Origin: Holothuria scabra
Lineage: Eukaryota; Echinodermata; Holothuroidea; Aspidochirotida; Holothuriidae
NCBI GenBank assembly: GCA_037179385.1
Contig: CM074185.1
Span: 5,513,371-5,577,370 of the forward strand
Reading direction: 5' to 3'
Length of the DNA: 64,000 nucleotides
Below are positions 20,999-33,300 of this stretch, one piece after another. The translations under genes were made by a program, and so were the position numbers. Under the pieces are notes generated by a model that was not told the origin of the DNA, made no database searches, and saw only the letters and a list, made by a program, of their open reading frames with translations. The first letter of the stretch is position 1; each line of letters begins with the position of its first letter.

Positions 20999-21351
20999 CA
21001 CTAATTCGGCACTTAGGGGGAAAGTTGTTGTTGAAAAGTCGACCTTAAGGGGAAAAATTTTTTAGGGCGAAATATAAGTTTCGCCGTAACGTTTCTACAC
21101 ACTTTTTCTATAGGAATACGTAAACGGAAAAGGGCGCCCTCCTAGATTTACAAAGTAGATGCAATTACTTCAAAGTTGTCAAATTTACGGACACCTAGCT
21201 GTTAACACGAACGGATGGCTGGCCATTGAAATAACGTTGTTTATATTTTTGGACGTTAGGGCGAACAATTTTTCTTATGTATTTCATTGTTTTTTTTTTC
21301 GCCCTAAGTACGAGCAGATATAACAATTTTCCCCTAAGGTGGGAATTAGCG

Positions 21352-21353
<2 letters not shown>
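20997..21353. mobile_element. AT-flanked dispersed MITE, copy 3 (full length)
   Basis: Full-length copy of the element at 9940-10293. Its termini CACTTAGGGGGAAAGTTGTT (left) and AACAATTTTCCCCTAAGGTG (right) are inverted repeats, and (AT)n lies on both sides. Confidence 0.6.
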
Positions 21354-21406
<53 letters not shown>

Positions 21407-21415
21407 CATATCTAT
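21354..21415. repeat. (AT)n microsatellite
   Basis: AT repeat grading into ATACAT, directly after the MITE. Confidence 0.9.
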
Positions 21416-21561
21416 TCGTCATCTCTTTTTCTTTTTTTTTTTTATTTGTGTTTCATCCTTCACATTCATGTTTTCTGACAGTCACTTTCGTCCGCTTCTG
21501 TTTTAACAACGATCGCTTCAGATTTGATGTTTGTCGTGTCCAATTGTTTCTGTTGGTTTTT

Positions 21562-21600
21562 GCCACCTGATGATAGGTTTATACCCGAAACGTCGTAGAG
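21562..21600 (+). ncRNA. Hammerhead-like ribozyme 5' of PLE reverse transcriptase (family D)
   Basis: Core CTGATGA (21567-21573), stem II GGT/ACC with a TTAT loop, GAAAC (21587-21591), classical GTC cleavage triplet at 21592-21594, and stem I CCAC/GTAG with one mismatch. Stem III would be the palindrome ACGT, too short to close alone. Such minimal stem III forms are reported in PLE hammerheads and are thought to work as dimers. The position just upstream of reverse transcriptase fits a 5' terminal repeat. Confidence 0.6.
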
Positions 21601-21644
21601 TTTTCCGCAATATTTTTAGCATTTTTTACTACCTCTTTTCGACC

Positions 21645-22175
21645 TATATATATTTCTATACACATTTCGTGAGACTTATTCGTGACTTTGAGTTCCCTGA
21701 AAATTGCGGAGAACCCCTTTTATTTACCATGGATGTGTCCAGCCTCTACACGTCCATTTCTCATAATGCTGCCTTAACAGGTATTTGTTACTACCTAGAC
21801 AAACGGCGTGATCCTCTTATCCCGACTGACACCTTCCTACGTTTAACGGAACTTGTTCTCACGCAAAATTGTTTTCAGTTTAATGGTCGTTTTTTCCGGA
21901 AAGTTAAAGGAGTGGTCATGGAAATGGAAATGGGTCCCTCTGTTGCCTGTTTGACCATGGGTCACCTTGGAAGAACAACCTTTTTCTCTTATTTTCCCGG
22001 CCACTACCTATGCTTTACAAAAGGTATATCAATGATATTGTAGGAGTTGCCACTGGATCCCGTCGTGATTTAGAAACTTTTATCGACTTTGTTAATTCCT
22101 TCTGCCCCTTTTTGAAATTTACCCATTGTATCGCCGACTCATCTGTTGTTTTTCTCGACCTTACTAGCCCGGCTT
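21645..22175 (+). mobile_element. Penelope-like element fragment, reverse transcriptase (family D), inactivated
   Basis: Encodes RT motif A (FTMDVSSLYTSI), then LTQNCFQFNGRFFRK, the motif B region (MGPSVACLTMG) and, after a frameshift near 21970, KRYINDIVGVATGSRRDLET and VVFLDL. The catalytic box expected as YIDD reads YIND, so one metal-binding Asp is lost. With the frameshift and an absent endonuclease this copy is dead. Confidence 0.75.
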
Positions 22176-23279
22176 CAGATTGAGGCAAGTGCCACCTGGA
22201 ATGGTCATTAATGCCACTATGTTTTTTCGATACCCTGACATGTCTAGTAACAGAAAAATTAAGGTATATGGGTATCTTCGGGTGGGTTGGGGAAATATAG
22301 CGGGGTATCTGCCAAGAGTCAGGGTGCTGAAAAATCAAAAAATAAGGGTAGGGGAAAGTAAAACGGCTATTATTTTTCATCTAGAAACTCGAAAGTTGCA
22401 AACTACCCCTCAAAATACTTGCAAAGAAATTATCTTTTAGTTGATATACAGATTTTGAGAATCACGTGACTTTTGAGGTCATTAAAAGCCAAAAAGGTAC
22501 GAAATTTGACTTTTGACCTAAATCTTGACTATGCTATTTTAAAATGTAATTGTGTACAGTAAATCGATTCATTTGTCCTACTTTGTTCTGAAGTGATTAT
22601 ATTACATGTCTTCAGACAATTTTAGGCTACTAATATTCCAGGGTTTGTACTTAGTACCAGTGTCGAACGAAATGTTAACTTGTAAAAAATCTGTTAGAAA
22701 AACATAGTTTTCAAACCCGGAAATGACGATCTATTCATGGTTAATGAGAGTTACAAGCTGTTCACCATCTCGCAATCATTTTTATATCTATTTCAGCATT
22801 CCTTGTTATAGCAAATTTATTCATTGCATATCTACACGTCCATATCGATACCCCTGCCCCTTCTTAATACCTAAAAAGGTGCAAAATAATACGATGAAAT
22901 ATCAGTACTAATAGCCTGAAATTGGGCAGGAGATTGAGGTAAGTGTCATCTGGAGTGGCCAACAAGCATCTCACAGGCAACCCTAGGACTCTCCGTCGCA
23001 ATATTTTTGGGAAACGTTGCGGTCCGCTGAACACTAAATCAAGTGGTATTAGTAAATATTTTGGGTCTTGCCCGTTCAAAATGGCTGCCAAAACAAAATG
23101 GTGGCAAACATTTTGAATATTTTGTATTAAATAATAATAAAGAAAATATTCTTAACAAATATTTTTGAGGGATCGACTTTTAAGATTTAGTCATATTTTA
23201 TGACAAGAAATTCCAGAATTAATTTTTGGGACTGTTTTGGTGAGATTAAGGTTAACCAAGATAATAGGATTGTACCTCC

Positions 23280-24423
23280 TATCACAACTTCAGCACATTA
23301 ACATGAATGTCGGCCTATACAGAGACGATGGTTTGGCTGTTTGCAAAGCAACACCAAGGCAAACAGAAAAAATTCAGAAAGAAATATGCAAGATATTCTC
23401 AAATAACAATCTTAAAATAGAAATTGAAGCAAACAAAAAAATAGTGAACTTCTTAGACCTTACCTTTGATCTTAGCACAAGCACGTACAAGCCATACATT
23501 AAACCAAACAACACCCCTCTCTATGTGCACAAACAGAGCAACCACCCCCACTTATCATAAAGCACATTCCAGAAAGCATCAACAGGAGACTATCCAACAT
23601 TTCTTCCGACGAAAACACATTCAACACATCATCGCTCGTATACCAAGAAGCATTACAAAGAAGTGGCTATGGGTAGCCTACAACCTAAAGTACGAGACCC
23701 AACCCCCTAGAACCAGTCATTCCAAGGGAGCCCTGAAACGAAGACGAAAAAGGAACATAACCTGGTTCAACCCCCGTTTAGTGACAGTATCTCAACCAAC
23801 ACTGACAAGAAATTCTTTAACCTCTTGGACAGTTGCTTCCCACCTGAGCACAAACTGCATACTTTACTCAACAGAAACGCAGTGAAACTGGGTTACAGCT
23901 GCATGGCAAACATAGACCAAATTATATCAGCGCACAACAAATACATACTGGCGAAACAGGAGGTACAACCAGCAACGCGAAGCAACTGCAATTGCAGAAA
24001 GCAAAGTGAGTGCCCATTGGAAGGCCACTGTCTCACGAACAACATTGTGTACCAAGCAACTGTAACACGCCACGACAACCACAACGAAGAAACATACATT
24101 GGTCTAACAGAGAACACATTCAAAACAAGATACACCGCCCACAAGTCTAGCTTTAAACACAAAGACAAAAGAAACGCAACTGCACTCAGTGAATACATCT
24201 GGAAACTAAAGGATACAAATGTAGAACACTCTGTAAAATGGAAACTCATGAACAAAGCTCGCGCATACTCCACATCATCTAAAACTTGTAATCTCTGTCT
24301 GGAAGAAAAGTTTTTCATTGTACTCAAACCTTCCTTAGCAACTCTAAATAAAAAAAAAATGAACTGATAAGCTCTTGTAGACACAGGAACAAACATCTAC
24401 TGTTTAATTATTCTAATGGGTAA
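23280..24423 (+). mobile_element. Penelope-like element, RT C-terminus plus GIY-YIG (family B, copy 2)
   Basis: Starts inside reverse transcriptase with an intact catalytic motif (GLYRDDGLAV), then NFLDLTF, the PLE thumb-region words SGY and NLLDSCFPPEHKLH, and YSCMANI. The zinc knuckle SECPLEGHC and the GIY-YIG core TYIGLTENTFKTRYTAHKSS follow, ending at a stop at 24421-24423. At least three frameshifts are visible near 23560, 23680-23820 and an A10 run near 24350. It is nearly identical to 7525-7960 over the endonuclease, so both are recent copies. The complete hammerhead at 24556-24613 follows. Confidence 0.85.
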
Positions 24424-24555
24424 TGTATCTTGGCTCGCTATACACCGTTCGTGCCTGTTCAAAACGAACACGGAACGAACACGTGCTTAAAAACGGGCAC
24501 GTTCAAAAGCAGCGAACACATACGTATTTAACGTTATTAACATCATTCTACTTCA

Positions 24556-24613
24556 GGCTTCTGAGGAGTGAGGACCTACATTATTGGCCCTTACGAAACA
24601 GTTCTGTAAAGCT
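24556..24613 (+). ncRNA. Complete hammerhead ribozyme of PLE family B
   Basis: Stem I GGCTT (24556-24560) pairs with AAGCT (24609-24613); core CTGAGGA (24561-24567); stem II GTGAGGACC with GGCCCTTAC (eight of nine pairs); GAAAC (24595-24599); stem III ACAG/CTGT with a 2-base loop; cleavage predicted after TA (24607-24608). All invariant core bases are present. It lies 133 bp after the PLE stop codon and 30 bp before (AT)n, the same layout as the mutated copy at 8093-8150. Confidence 0.8.
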
Positions 24614-24641
24614 ATGTTGTAAGAACTTATTGCAACCTTTT

Positions 24642-24924
<283 letters not shown>

Positions 24925-25024
24925 TGATAGGTGGCGTGTGTTGGAAAGTAAAGAAACCAAATAACAAAAGAACACAAAAAATAGATACATTCATTTCCAA
25001 CTAATCTAACTAATTCGTGAATAC

Positions 25025-25470
25025 AAAATATTTCGGGCTTAAATGACACAACCCTTCACCAGTTGTACAAAAAAAAACTAGTGCAAAAGGGACTGGATAC
25101 ACGTACTCGTACTGCTTCCTCGCTAAGGTATCAACTGCTTGGCTGCCCATGAACGCCAAATCCCTATTCAGACCCGCTTTATGATTGTTAAGGGAGATGA
25201 TGGTTTGTGCTCCCGGTTGCATCTCTGCTGAGCGCTTTAAAATTGCCGTATAACAAGGCACACATTAAATGGGAAAGGTTATGCTAAGGGAGATTAAAGT
25301 GTTCGGCAACCGGGAATCCAGGGTTATTCTTTCTTATGCTGAGCTTGTGATTATTAAAACGAAGTCTGAATTTCGTGCTTGTTTCGCCTATGTACGTAGC
25401 TAAGGGACATTGAGTGCAGAAATATACACTACGTAACATGAGTCATACTTGACACAGTTCCTACTATGGG
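25025..25470 (-). mobile_element. Penelope-like element fragment, GIY-YIG endonuclease (family E), with hammerhead relic
   Basis: Minus-strand translation from about 25470 gives RNCVKYDSCYVVYISA, then YVGETSTKFRLRFNNHKLSI, FPVAEHFN and, after a frameshift, TIISLNNHKAGLNRDLAFMG. This is the GIY-YIG core plus the C-terminal element of a lineage distinct from families A-D. Several frameshifts and stops are present. Just 3' on the same strand (25058-25025) lies CTGGTGA, a GGGTT/AAGCCC stem and GAAAT, which looks like a decayed hammerhead. Confidence 0.65.
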
Positions 25471-26763
25471 TTTTAAAGCAGCCCTTTGTTCTCTTGTAAC
25501 ATTTTCTTTTTAATGTAACTTACGATTTATCGTCTGTCGTTATAAAATTTTAGGGGATTAGGAAGGACACTCATAATATATATAATTTATATGATATAAT
25601 TTCAGGGATATCCCTAGTTCTCTAATCTGAATTTGAAAGATATAATCCCGTTGCCCAATTTTTTAACTAGGGGAATTACAAAGTACTGGAAGAGGGGCTT
25701 TTCGAAAGTGGTGATGAGGGATTTTTTAATTATTATTCGATTTTTAAGATTACCAATTAATCTGTAAATAGCAAGGTTATATCTCGTGACAAAACGAATG
25801 CAGGAGCTTTGCGATTTGACACGCTGTTCGAGATCTACTGAACGAACCGATTCTTAATCTGTGAAAGCACCCAATGCATAATCAAAAGAAACTACACATC
25901 TATCAAAAGTTCTTCAAAACTGTTTTTGATGAGCAAAGGAAAAGATGAGATACTGGATCTGGTTAATACAAGGCTTCACCCTTTTCTCGATTGAATGGAA
26001 CTTTGGAAAATAGATTTTCTTTGGTTTCACTGACTCGGGGCCCTTGGTTCCTCATCAATGGGTCCCTGAGGGTCTTGTTTTGCCACTGCTGGGAACATCT
26101 TTTTTTCATCTTTCTGAGCAAACAAAGGGCAGAAAGAACTCTGTATGTATTAGGAACAGTAGGTTAAATGCAAGGTCACTGAAAAATTTCAACATCTGCA
26201 TTCTAAATACAGCCTGAGCGGATTTCGTGGATTGCCAAATTTTGCGCACCTTTGAAATATCTTTTAGAGTAGCAGAGCACCTGCCTGAGCTATAAAACTT
26301 TTTAGTAGTTCAAACTCATTGTTTTGACTTTACTGAAAATAGGTTGGTACCTTATCATCTTTACCCAAATTAGTCGCGTCTATGTCTTCACTGTAGGTGA
26401 CATTCACTCATACCATGGAGTTAATATATACTTTGAGACGAGAAGGAACCCGACTTTAATTAATGCCAATCCAATTAATTCCAGACATACTTGAGAAGAT
26501 AATCCTATAACTATCGATAGTTAGACCAAAGTATTACCTCCGTGGTTTCATTTACCTTTGCTGTTGTTAGCCGGAGTGCGACAGCTTCCTCAACGGACAA
26601 TAATGGGTTCCCTATGATCAAAAGTCTAAATATAAATTTCGCCATCTCCTCGATTGCTTATCAATTCTTACATCCACCACGTTTTCAAAATTTTGCAGTT
26701 GAACGACTAACAGCAATTGTTTCTTGGTCAAAATAATAACACGAGTTTAACTGGGCAGCTGCT

Positions 26764-26903
26764 GCTCACTGTTTAACAAGGTATTTCTCGATTGACTTGC
26801 ACCGTTGTATTGTATCTATTGAGTTCTTCCTAAGGGTTACGGGTTAAGTTAGGGATAAGCGCTATCGTTAGCCAGTTAGGAAATATCTTGTTAAACAGTG
26901 CGC
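26764..26903. mobile_element. Short MITE, copy 1 (ACTGTTTAACAAG termini)
   Basis: Inverted termini GCTCACTGTTTAACAAGG and, on the minus strand, GCGCACTGTTTAACAAGA bound 140 bp. The same family lies inverted at 61985-62125. Confidence 0.65.
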
Positions 26904-27445
26904 ATCGCTCTGTCGTGATTGAGTTGCACAGTATGTAAATAAAGCAAACCTGAAGGGAAACCATTGGCTGTGAAAGGCCTCCTCTTTTTTGCAAAGGAAA
27001 GTTTTTTTTTTTTCAATTGATTGATGACGCTTTCAGATGGTACTTGATGTAATATATTCATATAAATGAAGAATACTTATAAAAGCAAGTAGGAAAATTT
27101 ACAGATATATTTTAGGCCATCCACTGGTAGGAAGCCCAAAAGAATACTCAGCTAACTAGGACAACTGGTAGTTAGAGGTGGATCTAAGCTATTATGAAAA
27201 TTTATGGACCAAACATGTAAGACGTGTGGAAATTTCCTTGATATCTTTGGTTAAAATAATATTTTGGGGATAAAGAACCCAATGCTATGTGTTTCAGGTG
27301 GCTTTAATCATTTTAAAAACTATATACGTGATTTCTTAAAAGGTACAATAATAGACACCATCAACTTGGATATTTAGGCTATTGATTGCTAGAAATTGGG
27401 ATTTGTAAACAACAACACAAAATAACCGTCTTCGTTTCACTGTAG

Positions 27446-27628
27446 ATCCAGTGCGTTGCCACCAACCGCCTGAGGTTGAAAATACTGCCCACAATGGAAC
27501 CAAGGCTTATTATGTAGATGGGGATATTGTGATCTACAGATGTGACTATGGATACAGTGGAAGAGGATCCCTACCACTATCAAGATGCAATGGTGGTGAA
27601 TGGAGTGAGATCCAATTTCAGTGCTCAC
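27446..27628 (+). CDS. Exon 8: CCP module 5
   Basis: 61-codon phase 1-1 exon (acceptor TGTAG, donor GTGAGG). It encodes RCHQPPEVENTAHNG, IVIYRCDYGYSGRG, SRCNGGEWSEIQFQC. All four CCP cysteines and the Trp are present, with one NGT glycosylation site. It stands isolated between a 10.6-kb and a 17.7-kb intron. Confidence 0.8.
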
Positions 27629-28541
27629 GTGAGGCTTAAGTGTGTGTTCAACCTTTATTGTACACAATCAACAGAAATATAAAAACAAAATTGCTAAGCT
27701 ACCGCCAGTCATCTATAAGGGAATCCAGCAAAGGCAACAATTAATTATATATAGAATTGGGTTGTGCAATTCATTCAAAAGGTAAAACTTTACAAACTTA
27801 AGCACAAATTGTGCTATGAAACTGATTGCATTCTGTTTCTCTGTTTCATTGTAGTATAGTACTAGTTGTAATATAACGAGGTTTGCCAGAAACTGTTTTC
27901 TTATTCTTATTCTTGTTTTTTTTCCCTTTATTTTTATTGTTCATTAAGTCCCTACAAAAAAATCTTTACAAAGCCTTGCAACTGCACTGTCAACAACACT
28001 GCACTTTGCCTTACCCTTTTTCTATGACAGTTTGCATTCTCTCCAATAAAAGCTGCATATGTGTAAATATTTGCTGCAAAAAGCAAAATTTTCCGAGTGC
28101 CAGATTGGACAACATTGTCTGCCATAAAAGACATTATTTTCAAATATTTGTTTAAAAGGGTCAAACGTTTCGGGCTGGTCGCGCAGGCGCTCTCCGAAAA
28201 TTATGTCACAAATGGAGTGTTATTCACACTTTAAATATTTCGGAAAATTTGGATGTTTTACCACTGCCAAAATGCCCAGCTACGCCACTGTTAAAATATT
28301 ACCACAAGCACACGTTGAATGACATTTGCAAAATGCTCACACTTAGTCAAACTTACACCGGAATTTTACGCGCCTCGTGCGTGTATTTAAAGACTGAGTA
28401 TATATTCCTATCTTTTCAGAAAAGTTCTGGTTGTCCTGCATCTACTCAGGACTACATGCAACGTTTGTCAGAAACACATTAAGCCAGGAGCTAAATATGG
28501 TCATATGGCCGTAGGCGACTCTTTCTCCAAGGTGGTGTGTC

Positions 28542-28810
28542 CAGTGGCGTCACAACAGGTGGGTGTAGGGAGTGCAGGAGACTCAACTTGCGCCCAATGG
28601 TGAACAATTAACCGTGTTTGATGTTATTCTACGTCCAATTTGTCGAAGGGGCCAATGCTACTAGTTATTTTTTCCGCCACTTTCTCTCAAATATCTGACA
28701 TCTCATATTTTGACCACAAAATTTCTTTCCAGGCAAACCCATCTTTTGCGTCCCCTGGAAATGTAGTGGTGTAACTGCCCTCCCTGACCCCCTCCCTTGT
28801 GACGTCACTG
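28542..28810. mobile_element. hAT-like MITE with perfect 8-bp target duplication
   Basis: Termini CAGTGGCGTCACAA and TTGTGACGTCACTG are inverted repeats, flanked by exact GGTGTGTC duplications (28534-28541, 28811-28818). The element is 269 bp with no coding potential. The perfect duplication implies a recent insertion. Confidence 0.85.
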
Positions 28811-29943
28811 GGTGTGTCTTTTTGAACCACTCCAGATTCCAACCCAGGACTGAGGCAACAAAGTATTTCCGATTCAGCAAGCCTTGGGCTAGTTTAGGAG
28901 GGGGCTGCAACGCAGCTCTTACGTCCCGTACCTTCATAGATATCGAATGGTTGTAATTTGCGTCCGATTACAAATGGTTTCATAATGTGAAATTCTGACG
29001 CTGCGCTAGATGGTTCTTTCTACGTTAAATACAAATGTGAAAAAAAAAATATTCAAAAGGCAGCCGGAGTCGATCAGCGACAAACGTTCGGCGTGACACT
29101 GATTGGAATTTTACTCTAAGATAAGTTTTCTGACGTTTATATTTGATTGCATTAATATCGGCAATGAAGTTAAAATGGGCATACAGGTTTATCTTCTACA
29201 AAGCCATTCTGTCACAAGGCTGGCCTAAATACTCCCTAAGGGATCTTTTAAAAATCTAGTAAAGTATAACTCTCTCTGTTGTGATCAAAAACAGACAACC
29301 GACCCCAAAACCACACTTTCACAACCGTTGCAGATTAAGTAAAGTATAATTCAAGAAATTAACTGTCTGAACGTGCTTGACTTCTACACAAAAGAAAAGA
29401 AAAGTACAATTATAAGTAAATTCTTCCAGTGGAAACGTCCTTCTGCTTGAACCAGCTTTAAGACTACTACCCACTACACATAAAAATACCCAAATTAACC
29501 AGGACTTAAACGTAACCATTAACAAACACTTTTGAATAACACACCCGTGCACCAACTTTCACATACACCCATATACGCAACGATACACCCACAGTCTGTC
29601 CAAATTACTGTACCTCACACTTCCCACTTGAACATACTCAACACCCTGTTCACCTTGGTCTGGAGTCGTTGTCAAGTGGATTTGAAAGTCCCCGGTTCCA
29701 CTCGGTGGCAAACGTTGTCGCTAGGATTACTCTGGCTCTCCCTACGTACTTTCATTCTCGGTCCCAGACACCTCGACCCAACGGTTACGATGTTCGTGGC
29801 CCTCGGTAGCTCACACTGAACCCATCGTGCCCCTCAAAATGTAATTCGCATGTAGAAACCGTCGAGCCCTTGTGTGCGACTTGATCCCAACGGCCAGTCA
29901 ATCAGGGTGGATACCCTGGTCCTCAGCGGCTCACGTACACATG

Positions 29944-30324
29944 CACTCTAAAATCAAAAGAGTGAATTAAGTCACTCTTTGATCGAGTGAAAAGTGTAAA
30001 TTCACTCCATTAGAGTGATAATTCACTCCAAGAGGAGCGAAGTTCCCTCCATAAAGAGTGAAGTTCATTCCAAAAAGAGTGAACTTCCCTTGAAACGAGC
30101 GAAGTTTCACTCTTAATGGAGTGCCCGCAGTGATCGCTCTTAAAAAAAGAGCGATCATTGCAGGCACTCGTGGAAGAGTGAATTTTCCCTCTTCCTCTAG
30201 TGAATTTCACTCTTTTTGGAGGGAACTTCACTCCTCTTGGAGTGAATTATCACTCTAATGGAGTGAATTTACACTTTTCACTCGATCAAAGAGTGACTAA
30301 GTTCACTCTTTTGATTTTAGAGTG
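29944..30324. mobile_element. 381-bp foldback element made of GAGTGAA/TTCACTC words
   Basis: Nearly complete inverted repeat: CACTCTAAAATCAAAAGAGT at the left and its complement at the right (ending 30324), arms of roughly 170 bp, with a central hairpin of GATCGCTCTT and AAGAGCGATC. Short TTCACTC and GAGTGAA words recur throughout each arm. No target duplication was clear. Confidence 0.75.
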
Positions 30325-33300
30325 AAGGTGGCCCCAGTGCATACACCGTCTACCCTCCAGACTAACAACCAGAAACCAAATGTAACATTGAACCGAAAAC
30401 AAAATCAGAAACAAGACCAGAACCCTGGGAATAAAATACCGAACCATAGTTAACTTCCAAAGTGAATACTTCCCACTGCCCCTATTTAGCTAATAGTTAA
30501 CGTCATTTTCCCGCAATTTTCATTGCCTTAATTCCCTCGGTAATGGGATAACTATAACCTTTAGCCCATGGACAAGTTTGTTCGAAAACATATCTCATAG
30601 ACAAATGTATTCTGAATTGACTTTCCCCGATATGCTATAATTTAAGGAGCTATTACATTTTCAGTTCGCAGACACAATTATACCGTCATAAAACTAATAC
30701 AAAAATATGCACACACTTACAGGGTAGGATTCCCACACAATCACGAACCTGGCTCCGAGGAACACAAAGAAATTCATCCTACCTAGATTTTGTGAAAACA
30801 CGCTCAAACTTAGAACAAGAATTGAAACATTAATTAATGGCCCTCGTGCCGGACTTCTCCTCCTCACTGCTTCAGCGTCTCGAGGCAAGTTCCTTGAGCC
30901 GCACCCTTCGAAGACTTCTTTCTACCCTTAGAAGGTTCAAGGCATGCATGAGTTAGCATTATCATTACTTGCTCACATAGCAAACCGAACTAAAAGAATT
31001 TTCTCAAGCGACAGTAGTTGAGAGCGCGTTTTGGAACGCCACCTTCCCCTATTCAACATATATTCAGAATCTATAAACTGATAAAGAACCACCTCTTTCC
31101 TATCGGAAGTATCGGTAGTGTAGCGGTAGCAAATAAATTCGAGATGGAATTCCGGAAGGGAGAAAGTGGGTAAATTAAGAGGTAAGGAAGAAAAAAATGG
31201 AGAAAAGTTTCAATAGAACATTACAACAAAAATAATTACACATAAAAAAAGAGAATATGGAGTCTGTTGAGTGAAGCCAAGATTCGTGTGGCAGGCTTGA
31301 TCCTAGGTTCTCAATCCTTTTTTCATCCGTGGACCCCGTTGGCTGTTCCATATTTTTGCGACCCCTGCAGTCAGGGCAAAGAAATCCCTTGATTGAGTTA
31401 CGACATATGTGTTATTCAAAACGGATCGTTTTACTAAAATTATAAAAAATATGAATTGAAATTGAATTAAAAATAAAATCTATTGCAAAGTAATGTTTTT
31501 TGCCTGTTGGTGAATAGTATGTACCGTACATACAGGTGAAAAATTTGATATCATTTAGTATTTTGTGGCCGTGTCTGACAGCATATTACAAAAGCACCGA
31601 CAACAGCAACAAACAAACTAAAAAATCAATGAAAAATTGGTAAACAGAGTTTTTCTTTACTTTTGTGCATTTTGTTTGTGGTGAAACAGAAAACGTATGT
31701 ACAGCTACTGTGAGGCTTAATATTACCGCTGTTGAGTCCATTACAGTTATATGATCTGTCCAATTCTCATAGCATTTGATTTGTCTTAGTGTTGTTAGGG
31801 TAGTGTTAGATCCCATAGGGTCGTTTAAACAGAAACTACCATACACGTACAAGTCGTGCTTTTTAGTCGGGATTACTCGTACCGACATTCTCCCCTGTTC
31901 AAAGACAAAAAGCCAGTATCTTATTCATATCACACTAATAAACTTCATTGCTTTTCTGCAGAAATGAGAACTAATCAAAATGTAAGATAAAACGTTATGG
32001 GATATTGTTTTGACAGTAGAGGAAAAACTGAAACGATAAACAACGTATTTAATGTAATCCTTTATACGTCATTAAGTTTTTGAATATATATTAATATTGT
32101 ATATATTTCAAAAGGAATCAAAATGCGTACATTGCCATTGTGATTTAACTTCCCGTTCATTGAAAGGAGATTGTTTGTGCATTATGAATGGATGGCATTA
32201 GTTGGAGTTTGCATGTGTGAATTTTCACTTGAACATGATGACTTGGGTTTTCCAAGGGTTATGAGGTCGTCAGATCAGGGAAATAATCGGGTGTACAGGT
32301 TACAAGCGGGTATATGAATGTAATATTCCAAACAATTGCCGAAAAGGTTTCCAGAAACGATGTTTAAAATCGAATGTGATTGATCCGTAGTAGTTCAACT
32401 TGCTTAGGTAAATTGCCAGCGCTAGATCAAACGGGACACGCTCTTTGAATAAAAAATACTATGTCGGCAACCCGTGGTCCAGATTTGATCCGACTAAACG
32501 CCAAAAAGTTTGTCTAAGTCTATGCAACACAGGGGGTAGATCCATACCGCAAAAATATTACCATTTTGTAATATCCAAAAAACAACCACTTTTTATCCAA
32601 CCGACTTCCCCTTGATATCAAATGATCGGGAACAAAAAGGTATGTGTAATAATACCAATTTTTTTTTTGGGGGGGGGGGGTAGTGTCCCCAGAGAATTTT
32701 TGGGAAAATCCTGCCGATTGTATGAGTTTCCTGGAAAACGTTGCGAAAAATGGAAAGTATGCAAAATTTCCAAAAAGAAGGCACAAAAAAAATAAAAACC
32801 CTTTGACTTTAAGGTAATAGTTTACAAGGATATTAAAAAACGAAAATATTTTTGGATGCCTGGGTTTGTTTTTATCAATTTTTGAAAAATCCTTCGAAAA
32901 TCATCAAAAGTTGCCCCAAAAAACAGCCCGCAGAAAAAAATCATACCTCCGTCATTTTACGTTTGATTTTCAAAAACTTTGCTTAATTCAACTCAGCACA
33001 AGCTTGGGATCTCTTCCAGTCTAAGAAAAATGTGATAAGCGCCATTTATTTGTAGGGGAGAGCTTAAAGTAAAGTACCCCGCAAATTCTGAAAAAAAAAT
33101 CGCTAAAATGGTTTCACACATATGTATGACAATCATATGCAACAGCGGTCTGACAAGATCATCTTCATAAGATGAGCTACAAGCGGGGTAAAAAACCATT
33201 CCAAACGGGGTTTGAAGACCTGTTTGGAACAAAATGTGGCTAGGTAGTACTTCTGGGATGTTTTGGTTGAGTTTTTCAGAGTGCTTTGTCGAAATTTTTA

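Noticed and set aside
29944..30324. CRISPR-like array of short repeats
   Set aside because: Spacing is irregular, the repeats form a single long inverted repeat, and the genome is animal.
31300..31400. hAT/Charlie-type end (GGTTCTCAATCC followed by GTGGACCCC)
   Set aside because: The left-end resemblance is suggestive, but no matching right end or target duplication was found nearby.
31586..31888. 100-codon minus-strand frame with a hydrophobic C-terminus
   Set aside because: No family recognised, no promoter or splice context, and AT-rich composition gives such frames by chance.
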